The translations under genes were made by a program, and so were the position numbers. This document shows positions 48,057-59,400 of a stretch of 64,000 nt of DNA, piece after piece. The stretch covers positions 73,076,096-73,140,095 of the forward strand of contig NW_022098069.1 in the NCBI RefSeq assembly GCF_002288925.2. Direction: 5' to 3'. The stretch is from Delphinapterus leucas. Lineage: Eukaryota > Chordata > Mammalia > Artiodactyla > Monodontidae. Numbering within the stretch: the stretch's first letter is position 1; every line of letters begins with the position of its first letter. Below the pieces are notes generated by a model. That model did no database searches. It worked only from the letters and a program-made list of their open reading frames with translations, and was not told the origin of the DNA.

Positions 48057-48088
<32 letters not shown>

Positions 48089-48589
48089 TAGTACATCCAT
48101 ACAATGGAATACAATTCAGCAATAAAAGTAAACCACCTATTGTGATTTGCAACCACATGAGTGACTCTCACAATAATTATGTTAAGTGGAAGAAGCCAGA
48201 CCAAAATAGACTCATGCTCTATGATTCAATTATGTAAAATGCTTGAAAACACAAGCTAATCTTTATGACAAAATGTGTATCAGTGATTGTCTATGAGGTG
48301 ATGGGCAGTATGGAGAGATTATGAAGGGACACAAGAAAACTTTTGAGAGTGATGGGTATGTTCATTATCTTGATTGTGGTGATGGTTTCATGGGAGTAAA
48401 CACATGTAAAATCTTATCAAATTTCCACTTTAAATGTGTATCTTATTGTATTGTGTATTATACCTCTGTAAAGTTGTTATTAAAAGCTATAAATCAAATG
48501 AAATATAACTGTAGGTATTAGTAATATTTACATAATCATAATAATATAAAAACTGAGTAAGACATCTTTTTTAAGAAGCTGCAGGCTGA

Positions 48590-48825
48590 GTTATTAATTT
48601 GCATTTTTCTGATTTCTATTGAGGTTTCATACCTCTTTATATACTGACTGGTCATTTGGGATTTTTCCTTCTATGGATTGCTTATTCAAGCACTTTGCCT
48701 TTTATGGATGGTTTTCCTATGTTATCCTTGCTGATTTGCAGGAGTTCCTTATATAGTCTAGATATTAATCCCTTTTTGGTTATATGTGCTGCAAATGTCT
48801 TCTCTCAGTCTGTCCCTGTCAGTTA
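48590..48825 (-). mobile_element. L1 ORF2 remnant
   Basis: TTAATTTGCATTTTTCTGAT, GACTGGTCATTTGGGATTTT, CAGGAGTTCCTTATATAGTC and GATATTAATCCCTTTTTGGT are the reverse of the ORF2 C-terminal region. Opposite strand to the preceding L1s, so an independent insertion. Confidence 0.7.
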
Positions 48826-49177
48826 ACTTTGGCTAACTCCTTCCTCTTCTTTGCAGGCCACCTAAATTTCCCTACCCAAAACACTAGGCAGGTCACAACT
48901 TCAACTGACTGTATGTGTCAACGGTTTCAACCTTATCACTCACTGCTCTCCTGAAATTTAGTATTCCGAATAAACTACAAAATATCTTAAAGGAATCTTC
49001 TATATTATGAAATCAATGAGTTTGCCTGGAGAATAAATTTGCCCCAGTCAGAGAAATCTATACATAACTTTAGAAAATAGTAGGCTATGTAAAGGGGTAA
49101 TAAGAGAAATAATGTGTTTTGTTAAACTTAGTCCACCTCTACCCCTCAAATTTCCCATATCCACTTATTTATTTTTG

Positions 49178-49380
49178 AGGCAGTAAAGTGCAGTGGTAAA
49201 CCTTTCAGATGATGGACATGATTTCAAGTCATGAGCCTCCATCTCCCATGTAAAATGGAATAGGTAATATCTACCTCACAGAACTGTTTCGAGGATGCAT
49301 TATGACAGTGTAAGTGCTTAATTAGCACAGCACCTAGGCCATAGTTAGCACCCAGTAAATGGTAGCCATTATTATTACCT
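49178..49380 (+). mobile_element. MIR SINE remnant
   Basis: CAGTAAAGTGCAGTGGTAAA, CCTCACAGAACTGTTTCGAG, AAGTGCTTAATTAGCACAGC and CCCAGTAAATGGTAGCCATT follow the MIR order through to its 3' end. Confidence 0.75.
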
Positions 49381-49449
49381 AGACTGCTCTCTCCCAGCCC
49401 ATTCTCTCTTTCAACCCAGCAAAAATACTTTTACTTATATTTTTTTATA

Positions 49450-49560
49450 CTTTTTAAATTTTTAAAAAATTTTTATTGGAGTATAGTTGATATACAATGT
49501 GTTAGTTCAGGTGTACAGCAAACTGAGTTAGTTATACATATACACATATCCATTCCTTTT
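49450..49560 (-). mobile_element. Short L1 3' end
   Basis: ATTTTTATTGGAGTATAGTT, ATACAATGTGTTAGTTCAGG and CAAACTGAGTTAGTTATACA are the reverse of the cetartiodactyl L1 3' UTR, as in the copy at 33.6 kb. The flanks TTTTACTTATATTTT (about 49430) and TTCTACTTATACTTT (about 49562) look like a diverged target duplication. Confidence 0.8.
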
Positions 49561-49589
49561 TCTTCTACTTATACTTTAAAGCTTAGTTC

Positions 49590-49880
49590 AAAAGACATCT
49601 CTTCCATAAAAGCATCTCCAAATCAGTGCAAGGTGACTTCAGTACACCACTGCTTAAATCCCATGTTCACCCCTAAAATATTCATCACGCCAAAACATTC
49701 ATCACTCTCTTTTCTGTGATCTCAAGCTCATTATCCGTTTTACTTACATGTGTATGAGAATACGGCGATGAGATCAATATGTGACTATTTCCCACAATAA
49801 AATGTGAACTCCCTGAAGTCAGGAATAATTACCTCCATCACTCATTTTTAATACAATGAAGGGTTTTCTTCTTAAATATT
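49590..49880 (+). mobile_element. L2 LINE 3'-end remnant
   Basis: TAGTTCAAAAGACATCTCTT, CCATAAAAGCATCTCCAAAT, AATAAAATGTGAACTCCCTG and AAGTCAGGAATAATTACCTC follow the L2 3' UTR order. Its final part is missing. Confidence 0.55.
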
Positions 49881-49984
49881 GCTAGCAACTAGACTAAACA
49901 TGTTATACAGATGCAAATGATAAAGGGATCAAAGTAAAGAGAAACAATATTTTGACCTATCATAAAGAAAACTATCTTTTAAAG

Positions 49985-50065
49985 TAACAGAAGAAGGAGG
50001 AGGGAAGAGAAAAAGAGGAGGAGGAAGAAAGGGGGGAAGAGAAGAAGGAGGGGTGGAAAAAGGTG
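49985..50065. repeat. Polypurine (GGA/GAA) tract
   Basis: About 80 bases almost entirely of G and A (GAAGAAGGAGGAGGGAAGAG and similar). Such tracts can form triplex DNA. No gene nearby. Confidence 0.9.
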
Positions 50066-50614
50066 GTGAAAAAGAATCCTATAGAAGATTCGGAATATAA
50101 TATCTATTGCTGATTAAAGGCACAGTGTCAGCCACCTTTCATTTTTAATTTTATGTAAAAGAAAGTCATATCAGTTTTCTCAACATGTCAATGTGAAAGC
50201 TCACATGGTGAGAAACTTTACTTATATATGGAATCTTTCACTTCTGGGTGAAAATTAAATACTTAATTAAAATTACTGTTATGGACCCCCTGTCTATAAC
50301 ACTCATCTTTCTGAAGAGGGGTGTCATATGTTGCAACACCCATAGTGTGAAGGCCAAAGTCCCCAGTCTAAAAATATTTCCATTCTATTTTAATGATGAT
50401 TTAATAAAAAAGGGAACACGTATTTGAGTCAATATTTAAATAAGGTTTAGTATTTAAGTGGAAAGTTTTTGTTTTAATTTTTTACTTTTGATGTAAAGTA
50501 ATTTATTTAATATCCACATACCTGAATAATGTTTACCTTACTCCCTGGTGATAAAGTAATTTTTAAAATTAAAAATGAGTATTTATGACTTTATACATTA
50601 TTTTTGTCTTTTGA
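50066..50614. other. Unassigned sequence
   Basis: No gene or repeat recognised in this stretch. Confidence 0.45.
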
Positions 50615-50790
50615 ATATGTTCTGGTTATCTATTTCTTTAAAAAACTCACTGAAAATTGGATTGACTTAAAACAACAGTCATTTTGTTATTTCCACTGGT
50701 TTCTGTAGGCCAAGAATTTAGGGAAGGCTCATCTGAGTGGTTCTGGCTTGGGGCCTCTTATGAAATTCATGTATTATGCCTTAGAACTTT
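50615..50790 (+). repeat. Ancient interspersed repeat, copy 1 (family not named)
   Basis: GGTTATCTATTTC, GACTTAAAACAACAGTCATT, GGTTTCTGTAGGCCAAGAAT and GGTTCTGGCTTGGGGCCTCT match the same mammalian dispersed repeat as the element at 51305. It breaks off within about 170 bp. Confidence 0.55.
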
Positions 50791-51304
50791 CTGAGGTCTT
50801 AAAAGAATATTCTAGCCCTATCTTTCCCTTAGGTCTTTGTCCTAAAGCCCTTTTTAAATTTGAGAACAATTTGCTTTCTGAAAAGACTGCTCTGAATCCT
50901 TTGCATTTCCTAAGAATTTCACTCAGAACTGAATAATTTGCTCATTAGTTCATCACTCTCCTCTTTTATTTTATTATGGGCAGCAAGAAAAGCCATATCA
51001 CTGAGTTCATTAGGAACACAGTCTATGTTCCACATTCACACAGGCAAGAATTTTGCTAAACTTTCTGCCGCTACATAACAAGGGTCCCTCTTTCTCCAAC
51101 TTCCAATTATGATTTCCTCCTTTTGCTTTAAGCCCTTTCAGACAGTCTTCTTGAGACCCTTTAGGCTACTGCTTAGGCTCTCCTCGAGTTTCTTCCAGCT
51201 TTCACCAACAAACCTCCCTAGGTACTTCAGGGTTTCACTAACAGTCTCTTCCTAAAGGATTCTGTCCACTTGAGATTTTTGTTATGTCAGCACTCCATTT
51301 CTGC

Positions 51305-51920
51305 ATCCAATTCTGCTCCAATTATCTATTGCTACATGATAAATCACCCCAAAATGTAGTTGCTTAAAACAACAATCATTGTATTCTCTTTCATGATTTC
51401 TGTAGCTCAGAAATTCAGAAAGGGATCAGTTTACGGTTCTGGCTCAGAGTCCCTTATTTGTAGTCACACAGTAGATAGATTGGAACCATGAGGAGCTGGA
51501 GTAGCTGGGACGGCTAGACACATCTCTCCTAACTTGTAGATTCAATGTTCCTCTATGTATTCTCCCCATGTAGGCTAATTTCAGCTCCCTCACAGCACAG
51601 CAGTATCAGGGGAGTTGGTCAGCTTCCATGGTCTGACTTCCTCCAAGTCATACCAAGAGAACTAAATAGAAGCTTATATTCTGTTCTTGGCTAGCATCAT
51701 AAGTAATGCAAAGTCACCTCAACTGGACTCCATTTGTGAAGCAATTACAATCCTACCCAAATTCAAGTTGAGGGAACAAATTAGACTCCATCTTTTAATG
51801 GGTGAGTGGCAAGGTTCTAAAAGTGTATGTGACATGGGAGTTATTTTGCAAACATTTTCCAAAAATACAATCTGCTACATAATAATACTTTTAGACTTTG
51901 TTCCATATGGTTTCTTTCTC
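51305..51920 (+). repeat. Ancient interspersed repeat, copy 2 (family not named)
   Basis: ATTATCTATTGCTACATGAT, AAATCACCCCAAAATGTAGT, TGCTTAAAACAACAATCATT and GTTCTGGCTCAGAGTCCCTT are the well-known start of a mammalian LTR- or MER-class repeat. GCAAAGTCACCTCAACTGGA, GACTCCATCTTTTAATGGG and a CCAAAAATACAATCTGCTAC end follow. About 600 bp, apparently near full length. I cannot name the family with confidence. Confidence 0.6.
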
Positions 51921-53064
51921 TAGCTATTTTTAAGTGGGAAGTAAAACAAACCATCAGCCCTTGGAACAGTATCCCAGTTGAGGATGGAGGGAGGGGCCGT
52001 CATTTAACACTAGGTAGGCATGGGCTTTTTCTTTTTTAACCATGACTTCAAATTATGGATCCATAATCCTGATTACTATACAAAATTAGGTTTTCAGTGC
52101 GTACTTTAAAGGGAATCCATGCTTCTTTTTTCTTGAAAGTGTCTATTTATAAATACAATTGCTTTGTTACTCTTCTGTGAAATGCTAGAGTACCTTGCTA
52201 TTGTGCAACCTTAATTCCTCTACACTGAGTGGTATAAAATATTAAACATTTATTTCTCCACTCATTTTCCATACATGTAGCAACATATATAAATCTTTCT
52301 TTTAAATAACTTTATCAATACACCAAAGAACAATAATAGTCATATCTGATTGATGAAGTTCAAAGTCATTTTTATTTTTTTTTAAATGCTTTCTACATTG
52401 ACCAAATTGTGTAGTGAAAATTATTTTTACTGTTGGAGAGGAATCAAAACTCTTTGCAATTTAACTTTATCCCCTTGCACAGTACGTTACATGCTGAAAA
52501 CTTAAGAATCATTATATTTTCAGTGATTCCAACACCTCCATATGTCAGTATGTATTGCCATAAGCACATACTTAGGAGAAAGGCAATATATGAAAATAAA
52601 ATTTAATAAGCAGTTTAATACATCTAATACCATATATACACATGTATATAACTCACTACTGCTTTAAAGAGGTATTAATAAAATGATACTGTATCCCCCT
52701 AGAAAGAGGGACCCATCCATCACGCAAAATGTGGTTTGTGATTCTGTGGCAGTTTGGGGAAGCAGAGCTTCTTAACCCACTCCTGCTATCCACACAACCC
52801 CCCCATTTGCTTTTACAACTGAGAAACAGATATAATTAGACAGTGTGACTATCTCTTGTCTCTGACTAAAGTGAAATTTCTGGAATTGAATATACTCCAG
52901 ATTTTTTGGACATTCTAATTCCAATTGTTGTGTCTCATAAGTATGTTTACATCTTCATTTTTGATGGAAAAAGTAGTCCCATACCTACAGGTCTTCCATG
53001 CTAACATCTCTAGCAAGTCCTATGCCAACACACAAACATCAGTCCAGGTGAAAATATAACGTGG
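51921..53064. other. Unassigned AT-rich sequence
   Basis: No gene or repeat recognised. Confidence 0.45.
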
Positions 53065-53180
53065 CAGCTTTGAATTGGAAAGAGCATGGATTTTGGAGTC
53101 AGAAAGACCAGTGTTCAAATCCCTACTAGTCCCTGTATTACCTCTGGAATGTTTAGCAAATTCCTTCTCTCTGAGCCTCT
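53065..53180 (+). mobile_element. MIR SINE remnant
   Basis: GAGCATGGATTTTGGAGTCA, GTTCAAATCCCTACTAGTCC and CTCTCTGAGCCTCTATTACC are the tRNA-related first half of MIR. Confidence 0.8.
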
Positions 53181-53182
53181 AT

Positions 53183-53305
53183 TACCTTGATTGTAGTAGT
53201 GGTTTCACAGGTGTTTGGTTATGTTCAAATCCGTCAAATTGTATGCATTAAGTATGCGCAGTTCTTTGTATATTAATTACACCTCAATAAAGCTGTTTTA
53301 AAAAA
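53183..53305 (+). mobile_element. Old L1 3' UTR end
   Basis: TGATTGTAGTAGTGGTTTCA, GTTCTTTGTATATTAATTAC and ACCTCAATAAAGCTG followed by an A-rich run are an L1M-class 3' UTR. It abuts the MIR. Confidence 0.7.
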
Positions 53306-54603
53306 TAGTGTATGGTATAATATACCTACCTCAGAAAGTAGATCTGAGGAGTCTATGCAAGGCTATAAAGTGCATGATCCATGAGTAGTCTGGAAGTTAT
53401 TTTTTGGTAGTAAAGGCTTAACTTTATTTACTCGGATAATTGCAGGGTTCTAAGAAATGCCAAGAGAAAAGAGGAGGAAGTGGAAGTATTAGACAAGAGA
53501 GACAGTCTTTCCTTCAAATAACTGCTTTCCTTCAAATAACTTTGCTTTCTTCAAAAGCAATAGAATTTATTTCCTGAGAAACAGAGACTGCTAAGGCAGA
53601 CTAACTAAGGGACTGTTTTAGCTTTAGCTCTTTGAGAACAAGGCCTGGATTCCACCTCCAACCTTTGTAAAGCTGACTTGTTCATACCCATTCTAATGCA
53701 AACACATGAAAACAATTAAACAGCTAAATTCCAGCCTGGCTTCTCAATACTATGGCTTATTAGCTCTTAGCAGGGGATACTGCTGTGGCCAGAAACCTGG
53801 TTTACTACAGAGTGATTTCTGCAGAGAATATATAATCATATCAGCAGGTTTGTTACAAATCACATCTTGGCAATAGAATAAAGCTTGAATATTCAACTGG
53901 CAGTGTGTGTATGTGTACCTCCTATATGACCATGTCCACCCTAGAAGATTAAAGTGGAAAATTAAAAATAGCCTAGATAATTTGGATAAGAGGAACAATA
54001 ATAAAACTTGCTGTTTATTCATGGAGAAAAATGGTGATGTTTCCAATATCTGAATTATATGAACTCAAAAAATTTGAACACCCAGCTCTCATTCATACTT
54101 ACAGATAATTTTGTCAACATATTTAAAGGAAATTTCCCAACTTTCTACTTTCTTTTATCTGTTTGACACAGCTCAGTATTAGAGAATTGGCAGAAGTAAG
54201 ATCTTCCAAAGACACTGTCCACTGATGTGAAACCATCACATTTAAATCCAGCTAAAAATACAGGTAGAATTATTTCAATTTCTATAAACCAAGATACAAT
54301 CCTTTTTAAAAGGTGCAATAGTTGTAAAATCTTTAGATAATCAAAGTGACTATTTTTAATCATATAAAAATGATGCATTTCACATCCACCTATCATGGAG
54401 CAATTGAGAAATTACTCTGAGGTAAAGTCTAACTCTGCAGAAATAATATAATAGTATATCCTAAAGCTCCACATCATAAGTGTGATTTTTCATTCACTAT
54501 AAAAATACCTGTGTGATGTAAGTAAAGGCAGTTTGTCTCCAGGTTATGAAAATAATTACTTCATAAAAATAGAAATGGAAGGAATAAAATATTATGAATG
54601 TTC
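53306..54603. other. Unassigned sequence
   Basis: A short tandem doublet CTTTCCTTCAAATAACT lies at about 53507-53541. Nothing else recognised before the L1 target site. Confidence 0.45.
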
Positions 54604-54619
54604 AGAAAATCAGTAGGGA

Positions 54620-55522
54620 TTAGGAACCAAGACGGCGGAGTAGAAGGACGTGCTCTCACTCCCTCTTGCGAGAACATCAGAATCACAACTAGCTGCTGGA
54701 CAATCATCGATAGGAAGACACTGGAACTCACCAAAAAAGATACCCCACATCCAAAGACAAAGGAGAAGCCACAATGAGACAGGAAGAGGGGCGCAATCAC
54801 AGTAAAATCAAATCCCATAACTGCTGGGTGGGTGACTCAAAGACTGGAGAACACTTATACCACAGAAGTCCACCCACTGGAGTGAAGGTTCGGAGCCCCA
54901 CGTCAGGTTCCCAACCTAGGGGTCTGGCAACGGAAGGGGGAATTCCTAGAGAATCAGACTTTGAAGGCTAGTGGGATTTGACTGCAGGACTTTGACAGGA
55001 CTGGCAGAAACAGAGACTCCACTCTTGGAGGACGAACACAAAGTAGTGTGCACATCGGGACCCAGGGGAAGGAGCAGTGACCCCAGAGGAGACTGAACCA
55101 GACCTACCTGCTAGTGTTGGAGGGTCTCCTGCAGAGGTGGGCAGTGGCTGTGGCTCACCATGGGAACAAGGACACTGGCAGCAGAAGTTCTGGGAAGTAC
55201 TCCTTGGCATGAGCCCTCCCAGAGTCCACCATTAGCCCCACCACAGAGCCCAGGTAGGCTCCACTGTTGGGTTGCCTCAGGCCAAACAACCAACAGGGAG
55301 GAACCCAGCCCCACCCATCAGCAGTCAAGCGGATTAAAGTTTTACTGAGCTCTGCCCACCAGAGCAACAGTCAGCTCTACCCACCACCAGTCCCTTCCAA
55401 CAGGAAACTTGCACAATCCTCTTAGATAGCCTCATCCACCACACGGCAGACAGCAGAAGCAAGAAGAACTAGAATCCTGCAGCCTCTGAAACAAAAACCA
55501 CATTCACAGAAAGATAGACAAG
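54620..55522 (+). promoter_or_regulatory. L1 5' UTR
   Basis: The tip CCAAGACGGCGGAGTAG resembles the YY1-bearing start of mammalian L1 leaders (ATGG changed to ACGG here). The text then runs AGCTGCTGGACAATCATCG, a gap of moderate GC, and reaches the ORF1 ATG at 55523. At about 900 bp it is much shorter than the leader of the L1 at 4-6.4 kb and not obviously similar to it. The short frames inside are not genes. Confidence 0.75.
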
Positions 55523-56430
55523 ATGAAAAGGCAGAGGGCTATGTACCAGATGAAGGAACAAGATAAAACCCCGGAAAAACAACTAAATGAAGTGGAGATA
55601 GACAACATTCCAGAAAAAGAATTCAGAATAATGATAGTGAAGATGATCCAGGACCTGGAAAAAGAATCTAGGCAAAGATAGAGAAGACGCTAGAAATGTT
55701 TAACAAAGACCTAGAAGAATTAAAGAGCAAACAAACAGAGATGAACAATACAATAACTGAAACAAAAACTACACTAGAAGGAATCAATAGCAGAATAACT
55801 GAGGCAGAAGAACGGATAAGTGACCTGGAAGACAGAATGGTGGAATTCACTGCTGCAGAACAGAATAAAGAAAAAAGGATGAAAAGAAATGCAGACAGCC
55901 TAAGAGACCTCTGGGACAACATTAAATGCAACAACATTCACATTATACGGGTCTCAGAAGGAGAAGAGAGAGAGGAAGGACCCGAGAAAATATTTAAAGA
56001 GATTATAGTCAAAAACTTCCCTAACATGGGAAAGGAAATAGCCACCCAAGTCCAGGAAGCGCAGATGGTCCCATACAGAATAAACCCAAGGAGAAACACT
56101 GAGACACATAGTAATCAAACTGGCAAAAATTAAAGACAAAGAAAAATTATTGAAAGCAGCAAGGGAAAAATGACAAATAACATAAAAGGGAACTCCCATA
56201 AGGTTAACAGCTGATTTCTCAGCAGAAACTACAAGCCAGAAGGGAGTGGCATGATATACTTAAAGTGATCAAAGGGAAGAAACTACAACCAACTCTACCT
56301 AGCAAGGGTCTCATTGAGATTCGATGGAAAAATCAAAAGCTTTACAGAAAAGCAAAAGCTAAAAGAATAAAGCACCACCAAGTCAGCTCTACAGCAAATG
56401 CTAAAGGAACTTCTCGAAGTGGGAAACACA
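55523..56430 (+). pseudogene. L1 ORF1, frameshifted
   Basis: The ATG at 55523 opens 52 codons (MKRQRAMYQMKEQDK start), then TAG at 55679-55681 after a frame change near 55670. The next open frame (55696-56133) carries a coiled coil (ITEAEERISDLEDRM region) and the RNA-recognition part (NNIHIIRVSEGEE). A later frame from 56265 holds the C-terminal GKKLQPTLPSKGLI block. The original stop cannot be fixed; 56430 is an estimate, about 47 bp before ORF2. This RNA-binding protein cannot be made intact. Confidence 0.88.
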
Positions 56431-56476
56431 AGAGAAGAAAAGGACCTACAAAAACAAACCCAAAAAAATTAAGAAA

Positions 56477-59400
56477 ATGGTCACAGGAACAAACATATCG
56501 ATAATTACCTAAAACATGAATGGATTAAATGCTCCAACCAAAAGATACAGGCTTGCTGAATGGATACGAAAACAAGACACATCTATATGCTGTCTACAAG
56601 AGACATACTTCAGACCTAGGGACACATACAGACTGCAAGTAGGGGAGGCAAAAAGATATTCCGTGCAAATGGAAATCAAAAGAAAGCTGGAGTAGCTATA
56701 CTCATATCAGAAAAAATAGACTTTAAAATAAAGAATGTTACAGGAGGCAATGAAGGGCACTACATAATGATCAAGGGATCAATCCAAGAAGCAGATATAA
56801 CAATTATAAATATATATGCACCCAACATAGGAGCACCTCAATACATAAGGCAACTGCTAACAGCTATAAAAGAGGAAATCAACAGTAACACAATAATAGT
56901 GGGGGACTTTAACCTCACTTTCACCAATGGACAAATCATCCAAAATGAAGATAAATAAGGAAACAGAAGCTTTAAATGACACAACAGACCAGAGAGATTC
57001 AATTTATATTTATAGGACATTCCATTCAGAAACAGCAGATTACACTTTCTTCTCAAGTGCGCACGGAACATTCTCCAGGATAAATCACATCTTGGGTCAC
57101 AAATCAAGCCACAGTAAATTTAAGAAAATTGAAGTCATATCAAGCATCTTTTCTGACCACAATACTATGAGATTAGAAATGAATTACAGGGAAAAAAAAC
57201 GTAAAAAACACAAACACATGGAGGTCAAACAGTACATTACTAAATAACCAAGAGATCACTAAAGAAATCAAAGAGTGGGCTTCCCTGGTGGCGCAGTGGT
57301 TGAAAGTCCACCTGCCGATGCAGGGGATGCAGGTTCGTGCCCCGGTCTGGGAAGATCCCACATGCCGTGGAGCGGCTGGGCCCGTGAGCCATGGCCACTG
57401 AGCCTGCGCGTCCAGAGCCTGTGCTCTGCAACGGGAGAGGCCACAACAGTGAGAGGCCCGCGTACCACAAAAAAAAAAAAAAAGAAAGAAATCAAAGAGG
57501 AAATCAAAAAATACCTAGAGACAAATGACAATGAAAACATGATGATCCAAAACCTATGGGATGCAGCAAAAGCAGTTCTAAGTGGGAAGTTTATAGCTAT
57601 ACAAGCCTACTTCAAGAAACAAGAAAAATCTCATATAAACAATCTAACCTTACACCTAAAGGAACTACAGAAAGAAGGACAAACAAAACCCAAAGTTAGC
57701 AGAAGGAAAGAAATCATAAATATCAGAGCAGAAATAAATGAAATAGAAACAAAGAAAACAATAGCATAGATCAATAAAACTAAAAGCTGGTTCTTTGAGA
57801 AGATAAACAAAACTGATAAACCATTAGCCAGACTCATCAAGAAAAAGTGGGAGAGGACTCAAATCAATAAAATTAGAAACGAAAAAGAAGTTTCAACAGA
57901 CACCACAGAAATACAAAGCATCCTAAGAGACTACTACAAGCAACTCTATGCCAATAAAATGGACAACCTGGAAGAAATGGACAAATTCTTAGAAAGGTAT
58001 AAACTTCCAAGACTGAACCAAGAAGAAATAGAAAATATAAACAGACCAATCACAAGTAATGAAATTGAAACTGTGATTAAAAATCTTCCAACAAACAAAA
58101 GTCCAGGACCAGATGGCTTCACAGGTGAATTCTATCAAACATTTAGAGAAGAGCTAACACCTATCCCTCTCAAACTCTTGCAAAAAATTGCAGAGGAAGG
58201 AACACTCCCAAACTCATTCTATGAGGCCATCATCACGCTGATACCAACATCAGACAAAGATACTACAAAAAAAGAAAATTACAGACCCATATCACTGATG
58301 AATACAGATGCAAAAATCCCCAACAAAATACTAGCAAACAGAATCCAACAACACATTAAAAGGATCATACACCATGATCAAGTGGGATTTAGCACAGGGA
58401 TGCAAGGATTCTTCAATATACGTAAATCAATCAATGTGATAAACCATATTAACAAATTGAAGAATAAAAAACGCATGGTCATCTCAATAGATGCAGAAAA
58501 AGCTTTTGACAAAATTCAACACCCATTTATGATAAAAACTCTCCAGAAAGTGGGCATAGAGGGAACCTACCTCAACACAATAAAGGCCATATACAACAAA
58601 TCCACAGCAAACATCATTCTCAATGGTGAAGAACTGAAAGCATTTCCTCTAAGATCAGGAACAAGACAAGAATGTCCACTCTCACCACTATTATTCAACA
58701 TAGTTTTGGAAGTCCTAGCCACGGCAGAGAAGAAAAAGAAATAAAAGGAATACAAATTGGAAAAGAAGAAGTAAAACTGTCACTGTTTTCAGATGACATG
58801 ATACTATACATAGAGAATCCTAAAGATGTCACCAGAAAACTACTAGAGCTAATCAATGAATTTGGTAAAGTTGCAGGATACAAAATTAATGCACAGAAAT
58901 CTCTTGCATTCCTATACACTAATGATGAAAAATCTGAAAGAGAAATTAAGGAAACACTCCCATTTACCATTGCAGCAAAAAGAATAAAATACCTAGGAAT
59001 AAACCTACCTAGGGAGACAAAAGATCTGTATGCAGAAAACTATAAGACACTGATGAAAGAAATTAAAGATGATACCAACAGATGGAGAGATATACCATGT
59101 TCTTGGATTGGAAGAATCAATATTGTGAAAATGACTATACTACCCAAAACAATCTACAGATTCAATGCAATCCCTATCAAATTACCAATGGCATTTTTTA
59201 CGGAACTAGAACAAAAATCTTAAAATTTGTATGGAGACACAAAAGACCCCAAATAGTGAATGAAAGCAGTCTTGAGGGAAAAAAATGGAGCTGGAGGAAT
59301 CAGACTCCTTGACTTCAGACTATACTACAAAGCTACAGTAATTAAGACAATATGGTACTGGCACAAAAACAGAAACATAGATCAATGGAACAAGATAGAA

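Larger units (their letters stand above)
43863..48500 (+). mobile_element. Old L1 (L1M class), host of two later insertions
   Basis: This element is in three pieces: 43863-44190 (ORF2 middle), about 44800-45410 (late ORF2) and about 47727-48500 (ORF2 end and 3' UTR). It is split by the TAF10 pseudogene and by a younger L1. The text continues across each gap, for example ...TCATTAAAGAAGATATGCA (45391) resumes as GATATGCAGATGGCAAATAA (47736). A (CA)n run lies at about 48055-48081. The 3' UTR ends near CTGTAAAGTTGTTATTAAAA. No frame is open. Confidence 0.75.

Noticed and set aside
43174..48083. CA/TA runs considered as CRISPR-like or regulatory arrays
   Set aside because: They are simple dinucleotide microsatellites in L1 3' UTRs; there are no spacers.
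49985..50065. Polypurine tract considered as a retroviral PPT
   Set aside because: No LTR follows it, and it is far longer and less regular than a PPT.
54774..55367. Frames in the 5' UTR of the plus-strand L1
   Set aside because: They lie before ORF1 and have no family counterpart that I know of.
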